A DNA stretch of 64,000 nucleotides from Streptomyces spororaveus (GTDB lineage Bacteria > Actinomycetota > Actinomycetes > Streptomycetales > Streptomycetaceae), in assembly GCF_016755875.1 (NCBI RefSeq), contig NZ_BNED01000005.1:8172685-8236684 (forward strand), in the 5' to 3' direction. This document shows positions 17,079 to 25,324 of the stretch, piece after piece (position 1 is the first letter of the stretch; each line of letters begins with the position of its first letter). Both the position numbers and the translations under genes were made by a program. The notes below the pieces were generated by a model. That model had not been told where the DNA came from, searched no databases, and worked only from the letters and a program-made list of their open reading frames with translations.

Positions 17079-17723
17079 TCAGTGGGCGGGGGCGGGCGGG
17101 GCCGTCTCGGGCGTGCCCGTGGGATCGAATCGGGTGATGCGCTGCGGGGGGACGATCGTGGGGAGGAGGAAGTTCCACAGGTCGGCGACGCGCGTGTGGA
17201 GGTCTTCACGGCGGGTTCGGACGTACGAGGTGACCTGGATGCCGGTGAAAGCACCGACGAGCAGGGTCGAGAGGTCCCGGACATCGAGCGACGGGTGTAT
17301 GTCACCGCGCTGCTGAGCGGGGGTCAGGCAGCTGCGGCAGGTGTCGATCCAGGCGTCGTAGGGAGCCGGGTCGGGGTGGGTGAAGGAGCCGAACTCGATG
17401 ACCAGGCGGATGCCGGCGCGGATGCGGACGTTGGTGCGCAGCCCGTGGGCCATCTGGTGGGTGAGGTCGATGACGGTCTGCAGGCCCGGGTTCGCGAGGG
17501 AGGGGACGTTCTCGGCGACCTGGAACTGCTCGTCCATCAGAGTGCGGGCCAGGGCTTCCTTGGACGGGAAGTGGAAGTAGAGGGCGCCCTTGGTGACTCC
17601 GGCGTTCTTGACGACGTCGCTGAGGCTGGTGCCTTCGAATCCGCTGAGGTCGAAGGCGGTCGCCGCGCCGTCGAGTATGGCTTGGCGGGTGATCTCGGCC
17701 CGCTCCTGTCTGGCCCTCGCCAC
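17079..17723 (-). CDS. TetR-family regulator, gamma-butyrolactone-receptor-like
   Basis: The protein has 214 residues from the GTG at 17723, with AGGAGG upstream. The frame is open to 17780. The HTH region ITRQAILDGAATAFDLSGFEGTSLSDV...GVTKGALYFHFPSKEAL is typical of ArpA/ScbR receptors, in particular KGALYFHFPSKEAL followed by MDEQF. The ligand domain is less diagnostic. Such repressors control antibiotic production and development until bound by a butyrolactone. No butanolide synthase gene (afsA/scbA type) lies in this window, so it may be an orphan or pseudo-receptor. It is transcribed away from the DinB gene. Confidence 0.85.
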   Translation of the reverse strand: MARARQERAEITRQAILDGAATAFDLSGFEGTSLSDVVKNAGVTKGALYFHFPSKEALARTLMDEQFQVAENVPSLANPGLQTVIDLTHQMAHGLRTNVRIRAGIRLVIEFGSFTHPDPAPYDAWIDTCRSCLTPAQQRGDIHPSLDVRDLSTLLVGAFTGIQVTSYVRTRREDLHTRVADLWNFLLPTIVPPQRITRFDPTGTPETAPPAPAH

Positions 17724-17798
17724 GTTCCGGTCGTCCTCCTGGTCACTGCCCGAGCGCTGTTCGCCGCGGCGTGCCGTCAATCTAGTCGGGTAAACGGA

Positions 17799-17823
17799 AA
17801 AGAAACCAGTCGGCAGGTACTTT
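17799..17823. promoter_or_regulatory. weak candidate autoregulatory (ARE-like) element
   Basis: AAAGAAACC at 17799-17807 and GGTACTTT at 17817-17824 form an imperfect palindrome upstream of the butyrolactone-receptor-like gene. On the minus strand it contains GACTGGTTTCTTT, resembling half of known AREs. The centre does not match well. Confidence 0.3.
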
Positions 17824-18003
17824 TTTGCGAAGGCGGTGAGCGGTTCGGGGAGTTGTGTGGCTCTTTGCGTGATTCTTTTTCGGCGGTGAACGTGTCGGCA
17901 CGCTCAAAGAACCTGCTGTGTCAGTGAGTTGACCGACCCTGACAGAACCGGCAAGTGAAAAAACACGGTGGGCGGGAGCCCGGCCGGATGTGATGATCGC
18001 CCG

Positions 18004-18510
18004 GTGATCGATGAACAGCGAACCCGGCCCGTGCTGGTGGGCGACGAGCGCGCCACCCTGACCAGCGTCCTGCAGCGGCAGCGGGACACCCTGATGATGA
18101 AGTGCGCGGGGCTGAGTGATCAGCAGCTGCGGATGCGGGCGGTGGCCCCGTCCGGGCTGAGCCTGCTGGGGCTGGTGCGCCACCTCGCGGAGGTCGAGCG
18201 CGGATGGTTCCGCAACGTCCTCGGCGGGGAGGACGTACGGGGCTACTTCACGAAGAACGAGGCGGGGGAGTGGACGGAGTTCCACGTCGAGGACGCGGAC
18301 GTGGCCGACTCGTTCCGGCTCTGGGAGGAGACGTGCGAGCGGTCGCGCGCGATCGTGGACGCCGCCGAGTCCCTTGACGTGACGGGGCACTTCGGCGACC
18401 GGTCGTACTCCCTGCACTACATCCTGGCCCACATGATCGAGGAGTACGCCCGCCACAACGGGCACGCGGACCTGCTGCGCGAGGCGATCGACGGGACGAC
18501 CGGGGAATGA
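18004..18510 (+). CDS. DinB-family (DUF664) protein
   Basis: The protein has 168 residues from the GTG at 18004; another GTG at 17968 is in frame. It shows the DinB four-helix-bundle features: PVLVGDERATLTSVLQRQRDTL, LGLVRHLAEVERGW with a metal-ligand His, and the C-terminal HMIEEYARHNGHADLLRE with two more His. In actinobacteria DUF664 proteins are close to mycothiol-dependent S-transferases, so a thiol-transfer role is possible. Its stop overlaps the next start as ATGA. Confidence 0.85.
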   Translation: MIDEQRTRPVLVGDERATLTSVLQRQRDTLMMKCAGLSDQQLRMRAVAPSGLSLLGLVRHLAEVERGWFRNVLGGEDVRGYFTKNEAGEWTEFHVEDADVADSFRLWEETCERSRAIVDAAESLDVTGHFGDRSYSLHYILAHMIEEYARHNGHADLLREAIDGTTGE

Positions 18511-19112
18511 GCGACATGCGGATCACGAAGTACACCCACGCGTGCGTCCGGATCGAGCAGGACGGGCGGGTCCTCGTCATCGATCCCGGTACCTGGAGCG
18601 AACCGTCCGCCCTGGCCGGCGCGGACGCCGTGCTGGTGACCCACGAGCACGCCGACCACGTCGACGTGCTGCGCCTGGCCGGACTCGGCGTGCCGGTCTA
18701 CGCCCCCGCCGAGGCGGACCTGCCACGGCTGGACGTCATCGGGGTGTCCTCCGGTACGGAGTTCACCGCCGCGGGCTTCCGCGTACGGGCGGTCGGCGGC
18801 CGCCATGCCTTCATCTACGGCGGCGAGCCCGACTGCGCGAACCTCGGCTACGTCGTCGACGACGCGGTCTACCATCCGGGTGACTCGCTGCACGTGCCCG
18901 AGCAGGAGATCGAGACGCTGCTGGTGCCGGTGCAGGGGTCGTGGCTGAAAATGGTGGAAGCGATCGATTTCGTCAAGGCCGTCGGCCCGCGGCGGGCGTT
19001 CGGCATTCACGACGCCCAGATCAACGACCGCGGCCTCGGCAGCGTCAACGGCTGGCTCGACGAGGAGACTTCCCACGGCTACCGGTATCTGAGGCCCGGC
19101 GAAACGCTCTGA
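18507..19112 (+). CDS. metallo-beta-lactamase-fold hydrolase (UlaG-like)
   Basis: The 201-residue protein starts at the ATG of an ATGA overlap with the DinB gene. The zinc motif THEHADH is followed by an MBL-fold core with GRHAFIYGG, YHPGDSLHVP and GIHDAQIND, the ligand order of UlaG/YtnP-like hydrolases without a large lid. The substrate is unknown. Coupling to the DinB protein suggests one pathway, perhaps thiol- or ester-related detoxification. Confidence 0.85.
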   Translation: MSDMRITKYTHACVRIEQDGRVLVIDPGTWSEPSALAGADAVLVTHEHADHVDVLRLAGLGVPVYAPAEADLPRLDVIGVSSGTEFTAAGFRVRAVGGRHAFIYGGEPDCANLGYVVDDAVYHPGDSLHVPEQEIETLLVPVQGSWLKMVEAIDFVKAVGPRRAFGIHDAQINDRGLGSVNGWLDEETSHGYRYLRPGETL

Positions 19113-19192
19113 GGCGAGGGCTCCAGCAGGAGTCCCGCCCGACCTGCTCCCGGCCCCGCCACCTGCGGAGGGAGCAGGATAGTCTCCGTCGA

Positions 19193-20491
19193 ATGGTTCG
19201 ACAGGGATCCCTCTCCACGCTGCGGCACAAGCCATTCCGGTTATTTCTTCTGGCACGTCTCATCTCGATGAGCGGAACGGCGATGGCCCCCGTGGCCCTG
19301 GCCTTCGCGGTGTTCGGGTTCGACAGCAGCCCGGCATCGCTCGCGATCGTCCTCGCCGCCAACACCGCACCGCAGTTCGTCCTCCTGCTCGTCGGTGGAG
19401 TGATCGCGGACCGGTTCTCCCGGCGACGGGTCATCGTGATCGGCAATGTGGTGCCCGCCGTCACCCAGGGCTGCGTCGCGCTCCTCGTGGTGTCGGGAAC
19501 GGCCACCACCGGGCGGATCGCCCTGTTCGCGGCGCTGGCGGGCTGTGCGTCGGCGCTGACCCAGCCCGCCCTGAACAGCCTGCTGCCGCAGCTCGTCGGT
19601 CCCGGCGAGCTGCAGCAGGCGAACGCGCTGATGCGGTTGCCCGGCCATGTCATCCGCATCATCGCGCCGGCGGTCGGCGGCGCCCTCGTCGCGTTCGTCG
19701 GTCCGGAACTGACCCTGGGCTGGGACGCCGCCAGTTTCGCGGTAGCGGCGGTGCTCTGCAGCCGTCTTGACGTGTCCGGACCCGTCAAGACGGCTGCTTC
19801 AGTCCTCCGCGACTTCAAAGACGGCTGGAAAGAGTTCTCCCGTCTCTCCTGGGTATGGGCCTACACGCTGTCCGGCACCGTGGTGGTCGCCCTCTGGCTC
19901 GGCGGATATCAGCTTCTCGGTCCCGTGATGGCCGGCAGTAGTCATCTGGGTGCTCCTTCATGGGGAATCGTCCAGGGGGCCTTCGCGGCGGGCCTGCTCC
20001 TGGGCGGGATCGTCTCGCTCAAATGGAAGCCGTCCAGGATCATGGTCGTGTGCGTGTGCGCCAACCTGCCGCTCGCGCTGCCCTTCCTCGCGCTCGCCTG
20101 GGGCGCGCCGCTGGCCGTGCTGGCCGGGGCGGCCGTCATGGCGGGCATCGGCCTGGACATCGCGATCGTCTGCTGGAACACAGCCGTGCAGGAACAGCTT
20201 CCGTCCGAGGTGCTCGGGCGGGTCAGCTCCTTCAGCTCGGCCGGTGAGCTCATGTCCGTGCCGCTGGGCTACCTCGTCGTGGGCGCCGCGGCGACCTCGC
20301 TCGGTACCGAGTCCGTCCTGGTCTGGAGTGCCGTACTGATGACCGTGGCGAGCCTGGTGCTGCTGCTCGCCCCGGGCGTGTGGGCGGTACGCAGGCTGCC
20401 CGCGGACCCGGGTCCGGCCGCGGTGGCGGCGGGAGATCGGGGCAGTCGGGGCCGTACCGGCCGGGCGCCCGATCAGGTGGCCCGCCCGTAG
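19193..20491 (+). CDS. MFS transporter (MFS_3/enterobactin-exporter-like)
   Basis: The 432-residue protein has about 12 membrane helices and the loop motif GGVIADRFSRRRVI (motif A form GxxxDRxxRR) between TM2 and TM3. The fold resembles EntS-type exporters and macrolide-efflux MFS proteins. Codon 17 (19241-19243) is TTA. No strong Shine-Dalgarno sequence is close; TAGTCT 7 nt before the ATG may be a leaderless -10. A 15-bp perfect inverted repeat lies inside the gene at 19758-19797, in the linker between TM6 and TM7. Its last 19 bp overlap the convergent NlpC/P60 gene. Confidence 0.88.
   Translation: MVRQGSLSTLRHKPFRLFLLARLISMSGTAMAPVALAFAVFGFDSSPASLAIVLAANTAPQFVLLLVGGVIADRFSRRRVIVIGNVVPAVTQGCVALLVVSGTATTGRIALFAALAGCASALTQPALNSLLPQLVGPGELQQANALMRLPGHVIRIIAPAVGGALVAFVGPELTLGWDAASFAVAAVLCSRLDVSGPVKTAASVLRDFKDGWKEFSRLSWVWAYTLSGTVVVALWLGGYQLLGPVMAGSSHLGAPSWGIVQGAFAAGLLLGGIVSLKWKPSRIMVVCVCANLPLALPFLALAWGAPLAVLAGAAVMAGIGLDIAIVCWNTAVQEQLPSEVLGRVSSFSSAGELMSVPLGYLVVGAAATSLGTESVLVWSAVLMTVASLVLLLAPGVWAVRRLPADPGPAAVAAGDRGSRGRTGRAPDQVARP
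19758..19797. repeat. 15-bp perfect inverted repeat inside the MFS gene
   Basis: GCAGCCGTCTTGACG (19758-19772) and CGTCAAGACGGCTGC (19783-19797) flank a 10-nt loop that itself contains the palindrome GTCCGGAC. A terminator-strength hairpin in the middle of a gene is unusual. It falls in the codons for the cytoplasmic linker. Confidence 0.6.
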
Positions 20492-20970
20492 CGGACTGCT
20501 GAGCTCCAGATCCGCTCCAGGCGCACCCGGGTGCCGGGGCGCGGGGCATGCCAGATCCGGTCGTCGCCGGCGTAGATCCCGACGTGGGTCATGGTCTCGC
20601 CGCTGGGGAAGAAGACGAGGTCCCCGGCCGCGCGATCGGCCTCGGGGATGTGGCGGGTGTGCTCGTACTGCTGCTCGGCTGTGCGTGGAAGCCGTTTGCC
20701 CGCCTTCTTGAAGGCGTAGAGGGTCAGGCCCGAGCAGTCGAAGCGTTTGGGTCCGGTGGCGCCGTAGGCGTACGGCGAGCCCTGTTTGGAGGCGGCCACC
20801 GCGACGGCTCTGGCGCCATAGGCGGCCTCGGCGTGCGCCGGGGCCGCGGGGCCGGTCGTCACGGCGGCCGTCAGGAGCAGCAGGGAGAGGACGGCGCGGG
20901 CTCTGGGGCAACAACAGGTGGTGAGAAGGCCCTTTGGGGCCTTTCGGAAGTCGGTCCTGAAGCAGGACAT
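20473..20970 (-). CDS. secreted NlpC/P60 peptidoglycan endopeptidase
   Basis: The 165-residue protein has an N-terminal signal region (hydrophobic 27-45, AHA site near 47) and an NlpC/P60 domain. The domain shows catalytic Cys in RFDCSGL, His in THVGIY, and a third polar residue, His, in IWHAPRPG. It would cleave D-Glu-DAP type bonds in cell-wall peptides. The ATG has a strong GGAGGT at good spacing. The gene is convergent and slightly overlapping with the MFS gene. Confidence 0.9.
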   Translation of the reverse strand: MSCFRTDFRKAPKGLLTTCCCPRARAVLSLLLLTAAVTTGPAAPAHAEAAYGARAVAVAASKQGSPYAYGATGPKRFDCSGLTLYAFKKAGKRLPRTAEQQYEHTRHIPEADRAAGDLVFFPSGETMTHVGIYAGDDRIWHAPRPGTRVRLERIWSSAVRYGRAT

Positions 20971-21244
20971 CGTGATACCTCCGCAGTCGGTTGGCAGATG
21001 ACAGTCAGATCAGCGGTCGGGGTCCTGTTCTCGGTCGGATACGTCATGGGTCTGACGGCGGACCAGTTTTCTCCGACGGGATCGGCCGGACGGCATCGGA
21101 CACAGTCTGATTTGTCTCGATTTTGCATTCGATTCGAGATGATAAGCCTGAATGATTGCCATATGGGTGCGCCCGACATGCCGTTGCGCGGCTCCGGCGC
21201 GGCCCGCCCCGGATAATCGACGCGAGGACGGATCCGCCGACTTC

Positions 21245-21250
21245 TATGAT
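21245..21250 (+). promoter_or_regulatory. candidate -10 element for leaderless S66-peptidase mRNA
   Basis: TATGAT is followed by exactly 6 nt and the ATG at 21257. It is close to the TATAAT/TANNNT consensus, and no Shine-Dalgarno sequence is present. Confidence 0.45.
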
Positions 21251-21256
21251 CATCCG

Positions 21257-22300
21257 ATGGAGATTCCCCGCTATCCCGCGAAGCCCCGCCCCGGCGACCC
21301 GGTCGCCGTACTGTCGCCCTCGTCCGGCCTCCCCGGGCTGTTCCCGCTGCCCTACGAGTTGGGGCTGAGCAGACTCCAGGACGACTTCGGGCTGAAGGCG
21401 GTGGAATACCCGACGACCCGGACGATGGGTGCGACGCCCGAGGCGCGTGCCGCCGACATCCACGCGGCGTTCACGGACCCCGACATCAAGGCGGTGATCG
21501 CCAGCATCGGCGGCGACGACCAGATCACGGTCCTTCCCCACCTCGACCGCGACCTCCTGCGCGCCAACCCCAAGCCCTTCTTCGGCTACAGCGACAACAC
21601 CAACCTGCTGCTGTTCCTACGGGACTTGGGCATCGTCGGCTACCACGGCGGATCGGTCATGGTCGGGTTCGGACGGCCCGGCGCGATGCACCCGGCGACC
21701 GCCGCCTCCCTGCGGGCCGCCCTGTTCACCCCGGGCGAGTACGAGCTCACCGCGGCGAACGCCTGCGGGGACGTCGACCGCGCCTGGGACGACCCGCGGA
21801 CCTTCGCGTCCGAGCCGCAGATGGAACCCGCCGACGGCTGGTCCTGGCACAACGCCGACCGGGTCGTCGAGGGCATCGGCTGGGGAGGCAACCTGGAGAT
21901 CATCTCCTGGCTGCTGATGGCCGACCGCGTGGCGCGGCCGGTCGACTCCTACGCCGGCAACGTGCTGTTCCTGGAGACCTCCGAGGAAATGCCGCCCGCC
22001 GAAGAGGTCTACCGGATCCTTCGCGGCATGGGCGAGCGCGGGCTGCTGCAGCAGTTCCCCGCGCTGCTCATGGGCAGGGCGAAGAGCTGGTCCTTCGAGA
22101 GCCCGCTCGACGCCGGGGCCAAGGCGCACTTCCGCTCACAACAGCGCGAGGCCGTCCTGCGGGCCCTGCGCCAGTACGCTCCCGACACCATGGTGGTGTT
22201 CGACGTCGACCTCGGCCACACGGACCCGCAGCTCGTGATTCCCGTCGGAGGCCGGATCCGGGTGGACGGTCCGGCACGCCGGATCACCGTCACGTACTGA
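21257..22300 (+). CDS. S66 family peptidase, LD-carboxypeptidase/MccF-like
   Basis: The 347-residue protein has the S66 nucleophile elbow FFGYSDNTNLL, a catalytic Glu in VLFLETSEE and a catalytic His in DLGHTDPQLVIPVGG. The IGGDDQI loop is also typical. Family members are cytoplasmic LD-carboxypeptidases that recycle cell-wall peptides, or MccF enzymes that give immunity to peptidyl-nucleotide antibiotics. The sequence has no signal peptide and its length fits MccF-like members. I cannot separate the two roles from sequence alone. Confidence 0.9.
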   Translation: MEIPRYPAKPRPGDPVAVLSPSSGLPGLFPLPYELGLSRLQDDFGLKAVEYPTTRTMGATPEARAADIHAAFTDPDIKAVIASIGGDDQITVLPHLDRDLLRANPKPFFGYSDNTNLLLFLRDLGIVGYHGGSVMVGFGRPGAMHPATAASLRAALFTPGEYELTAANACGDVDRAWDDPRTFASEPQMEPADGWSWHNADRVVEGIGWGGNLEIISWLLMADRVARPVDSYAGNVLFLETSEEMPPAEEVYRILRGMGERGLLQQFPALLMGRAKSWSFESPLDAGAKAHFRSQQREAVLRALRQYAPDTMVVFDVDLGHTDPQLVIPVGGRIRVDGPARRITVTY

Positions 22301-22500
22301 GCCCGGGCTCAGCGGCCGTCGCAGCGGTGGGCGTGCATGCGGTGACGCCCGCCGCCCGGGACCGCGACCCGGGGATCAGGCCGCCCTCCGGAGCGCCCGG
22401 CCGCAACTCCCGGAACGCGTCCGGCAGATGGGTCACGGGGCCAGGTCGGCCACGACGTGCCCCACCACGGAGCCGAACGGGCGATCGGCGAAGGATCGTC

Positions 22501-22776
22501 CTACGACGCGACGCAGGCTGCCGGAACGGCGGCCCGGGGCGCGATCCGTATCCGGTTCCGCGCGTACTCCACGGTCTCGCCCGGTAGGATCAGCAGTCCG
22601 GGCTCCCCGTCCTGACACGCCCCGCCGATCGGCTGCACCTGGACGGCCGACCCCAGCCCGCCGGCCATGAACACCGTCGGGTCGACCTCCCAGCCGTGCA
22701 CGGCGAGCCACAGCTCCAGCGCTTCCGTGTCCCGTGCCCCGGCGCCGCGCGGCCACTCGAACCTCGTGCTCCCCAT
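22501..22776 (-). CDS. small hypothetical protein
   Basis: This is a 91-residue open frame with plausible codon use and GGGGGC upstream of the ATG at 22776. It is soluble, with no signal peptide and no recognisable motif. It is bounded by the S66 peptidase (convergent) and the lamin-tail gene. A longer frame on the same strand (22433-22822) overlaps it and looks less protein-like. Confidence 0.45.
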   Translation of the reverse strand: MGSTRFEWPRGAGARDTEALELWLAVHGWEVDPTVFMAGGLGSAVQVQPIGGACQDGEPGLLILPGETVEYARNRIRIAPRAAVPAACVAS

Positions 22777-22853
22777 CCCTGCCCCCTGTAGGTGGTCGGA
22801 TCACCGCCGATGATCCTGCCACTCCCCTCTGACACTCGCCTCCCGATAACGAG

Positions 22854-22893
22854 GCGCGCCCGCACCCCCGCCGTGCGGGGAGTGCGGGCGCGC
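22854..22893. terminator. hairpin terminator downstream of the lamin-tail gene
   Basis: Arms GCGCGCCCGCAC (22854-22865) and GTGCGGGCGCGC (22882-22893) pair perfectly. The 16-nt loop can itself fold as CCCCGC/GCGGGG. Confidence 0.65.
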
Positions 22894-22916
22894 GTCAGGC
22901 CGGTGGCCCGTCCGGG

Positions 22917-23402
22917 TCAGCCGTTGCGGTGGTGCCGACGGCCGTTCCAGGAGTCGCTGTCGACGACGTTGCCGCGGTTGTCGCGGAGGGTGGCGGTGTC
23001 GCGCTCGTCCCAGATCTGGTGGCGGCGGTCCTGGTACACGTCGTGGCGGGTGTCGCGGCCCTGGCCGGTGTGGACCTTCACGCTGGACCGGCCGTCCAGG
23101 CGGAAGTCGGAGAAGCGGTAGCGGTTGCCCTGCCGGTCGGTGAGGGTGAAGCCGCGCAGGTTGACGGCGTGGCGGCCGGTGTTCTCCACCTCGACCCATT
23201 CACGGTTCAGCGCACGGTCGGAGCGGTCCCGGCCGCCGGTGCCGTACTGGACGTCGCTGATGACGACCGACGAGTGCGGAGCCCGGTGGTCGCGGTCGCG
23301 CCCGTGGTCGTCGGCGGCGGCCGGCAGGGCGGCGGCGCCGACGAGGGCGCCCGCGGCCAGGAACGCGGCGACGAACCGACGGGTGGCGAGAGAAGCAGAC
23401 AT
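22917..23402 (-). CDS. secreted lamin-tail-domain (LTD) protein
   Basis: The protein has 161 residues from the ATG at 23402, with AAGGGG upstream. The signal peptide ends near LPAAADD (28-31). The rest is one LTD immunoglobulin-like domain: VVISDVQYG, REWVEVENTGRHAVNLRGFTL, FRLDGRSSVKVHTGQG, then the DTATLRDNRGNVVDSDSW closing strand. The pattern is common in small secreted Streptomyces proteins and suggests a surface-binding or structural role. No enzyme motif is present. Confidence 0.85.
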   Translation of the reverse strand: MSASLATRRFVAAFLAAGALVGAAALPAAADDHGRDRDHRAPHSSVVISDVQYGTGGRDRSDRALNREWVEVENTGRHAVNLRGFTLTDRQGNRYRFSDFRLDGRSSVKVHTGQGRDTRHDVYQDRRHQIWDERDTATLRDNRGNVVDSDSWNGRRHHRNG

Positions 23403-23792
23403 GGAGACGACCCCTTCAACAGACAGCAGCCCGGTCCGCCTCGTGCGGGGCGGGTGGGCCTGGAACAGTTCCCGGCGTCCTGCCGAGGAGCCACACTCTG
23501 GCCCTCGAACACCAGCGAAAGCCACTCAATCGGGGCGTGTTGCGAAATGCGGATGTATCGGTGACTCTCGCATGTATCGGACACATGTCAACGCCGTGCT
23601 GACGCGAACGGCGGGAGCGTGCCGGACGGGCCTTGGCGGGCCCGGGGACCGGGCCCTTCCCGCGTGGACGCGCTGCCCGCACGACCCGCCCCCGCTCTGC
23701 GCCGAACGGGTTCAGGGCGCTGTAACGGCCGCTCCAACCGTTTCTTCGGACGTGTTCGCGTGAATGGTTCCGGTGTTCGTGCGCCGCCGCCG
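23403..23792. other. intergenic region with one hairpin
   Basis: About 390 bp without a convincing gene lie between the lamin-tail start and the aldo/keto reductase stop. GGGCCCGG (23638-23645) and CCGGGCCC (23649-23656) form a short GC-rich hairpin that may terminate the reductase transcript. An AT-richer stretch near 23530-23600 could hold the promoter of the lamin-tail gene. Confidence 0.4.
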
Positions 23793-24725
23793 TCAGGACG
23801 CGGGGCCGCCGATCGAATCGAGGAGCAGGAGGTCGTCCCGCGTCAGCCGGAGTGCGCCCGCCGCCACGTTGTCGACGAGGTGCTCCGGGTTTCCGGTCCC
23901 GGGGATGGCCAGGACGTGGGAGCCCTGCCGCAGGATCCAGGCGAGCCGTACCTGCGCCGGTGACACGCCGTGCGCCCCGGCCACGGCGAGGACCCCGTCG
24001 CGCTCGGCGCGGACGGCGCCGGCCTCGCACCCCTCTCCCGCGATCGAGAAGAAGGGCACGAAGGCGATACCGCGCTCCGCACAGGCGCGGAGCATCCCCG
24101 CCCGGTCGGGCGCGTCGATTCCGTAGCGGTTCTGCACGCACACCACCGGCGCGATCGCCTCGGCCTGGACCAGGTGCTCGTGGCGGGCGTTGGAGATGCC
24201 GAGGTGGCGGATCAGACCGGCGTCGCGCAGCTCGGAGAGGGCCCCGAAGTGCTCGCTGATCGACTCCTGGCGGCCCGTGATGCGGAAGTTCACCACGTCG
24301 AGGTGGTCCCGGCCGAGTTGGCGCAGGTTCTCCTCGACCTGACCGCGCAGCTGGTCGGGCCGGGCGGACTCGGCCCACCCGCCGCAGGCGTCCCGGGCGG
24401 GGCCGACCTTGGTGGTGACGACGAGCCCGTCCGCATACGGCGCCAGAGCCGAGTTGATCAGCTCATTGGCCGAACGCAGCCGGGAGAAGTAGAACGCGGC
24501 GGTGTCGATGTGGTCGACGCCGAGCTCGACCGCCCGGCGCAGCACGGCGACCGCCCGGCCCCGGTCGCTGGGAGTGCCCTCGTGGAAGGCCGAGCTGCCG
24601 GTCAGGCGCATGGCGCCGAAGCCCATCCGGTTGACGGTGAGGTCACCGAGCACCCAGGTGCCGGAAGCTGCCGCGGAGACCACGTGCGACGTCATCTGAT
24701 TGATCAACTCCATCCGGTCGGCCAT
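23793..24725 (-). CDS. aldo/keto reductase
   Basis: The 310-residue TIM barrel has the AKR pattern: GFGAMRLTG, then DHIDTAAFYFSRLRSANELI with catalytic Asp and Tyr, Lys in VVTTKVGP, HLGISNARHEHL, and PAQVRLAWILRQGSHVLAIPGTGNPEHL for NADPH binding. The usual catalytic His of the fourth motif (LHWP type) is replaced by Arg in VVNFRIT, as in a subset of bacterial AKRs. It would reduce aldehydes or ketones; the substrate is unknown. Confidence 0.9.
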   Translation of the reverse strand: MADRMELINQMTSHVVSAAASGTWVLGDLTVNRMGFGAMRLTGSSAFHEGTPSDRGRAVAVLRRAVELGVDHIDTAAFYFSRLRSANELINSALAPYADGLVVTTKVGPARDACGGWAESARPDQLRGQVEENLRQLGRDHLDVVNFRITGRQESISEHFGALSELRDAGLIRHLGISNARHEHLVQAEAIAPVVCVQNRYGIDAPDRAGMLRACAERGIAFVPFFSIAGEGCEAGAVRAERDGVLAVAGAHGVSPAQVRLAWILRQGSHVLAIPGTGNPEHLVDNVAAGALRLTRDDLLLLDSIGGPAS

Positions 24726-25024
24726 CGCCCCCCGATGGCTCGGGGCGAGGCGGGTCCTGGAGTATGCGCAGGTGAGGGCCGTGCCGCATAGGCATGCAAG
24801 GGCGGGAGAAGATCACATCGCGAGCTGGAATCCCGGGTGCGAACGGGACGTTGTCCCTACTGGACCCGCCACCCCGGCGGCCCCCGCCCGGGCAGCGCGC
24901 GGGACGGTCCTGCGCCCTCGTCAGCGCGGGCGGCTTCGCCCCGTTGCCCGATAATGGTCCCCGGGGGCATACGCGCACTGGTGGACCCATTCGCCCGCAT
25001 TCATCGGGCGCAGAGGAGGCCGGA

Positions 25025-25270
25025 ATGGGACGGGACAGCACGTACGAGTTGGTATTCACCGGCCCTGACCACGCGGTACCGGGTGCCGAGGAAACGGTTC
25101 TCGTGCACCGCACCGACCGGACCGGCCCCGGCGGCCACCCCATCTACGCCGACGACACCGGGATCGTCCAGGCGGAGATCAGCGACCAGGACGACGTGCG
25201 CATGATCGCGAGTGGCGGGCACCAGGAGCCCGCCACGCGGGTGAGGGTCCGTTCCGTGCCCGGTGCCTGA
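25025..25270 (+). CDS. small DUF6296-like protein
   Basis: The 81-residue protein has an excellent GAGGAGG five nt before the ATG. The sequence YELVFTGP, VLVHRTDRTGPGGHPIY and GIVQAEISDQDDVRMIASGG matches my memory of the Streptomyces DUF6296 family, whose function is unknown. It is predicted as a small beta-rich cytoplasmic protein. A strong terminator follows directly. Confidence 0.7.
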   Translation: MGRDSTYELVFTGPDHAVPGAEETVLVHRTDRTGPGGHPIYADDTGIVQAEISDQDDVRMIASGGHQEPATRVRVRSVPGA

Positions 25271-25275
25271 ACCGC

Positions 25276-25311
25276 GACCGGCTCCCGCCTCCTAGGGGGC
25301 GGGAGCCGGTC
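25276..25311. terminator. bidirectional terminator, 14-bp stem
   Basis: Arms GACCGGCTCCCGCC (25276-25289) and GGCGGGAGCCGGTC (25298-25311) pair perfectly around an 8-nt loop. It lies between the convergent DUF6296-like gene and the carboxylate-amine ligase gene. Confidence 0.8.
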
Positions 25312-25324
25312 GTCGTCGGAGGCC

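Noticed and set aside
20971..21256. Possible ydaO/c-di-AMP riboswitch upstream of the NlpC/P60 gene.
   Set aside because: Such switches are known for cell-wall hydrolase genes in Streptomyces, but I could not find the conserved core sequences here.
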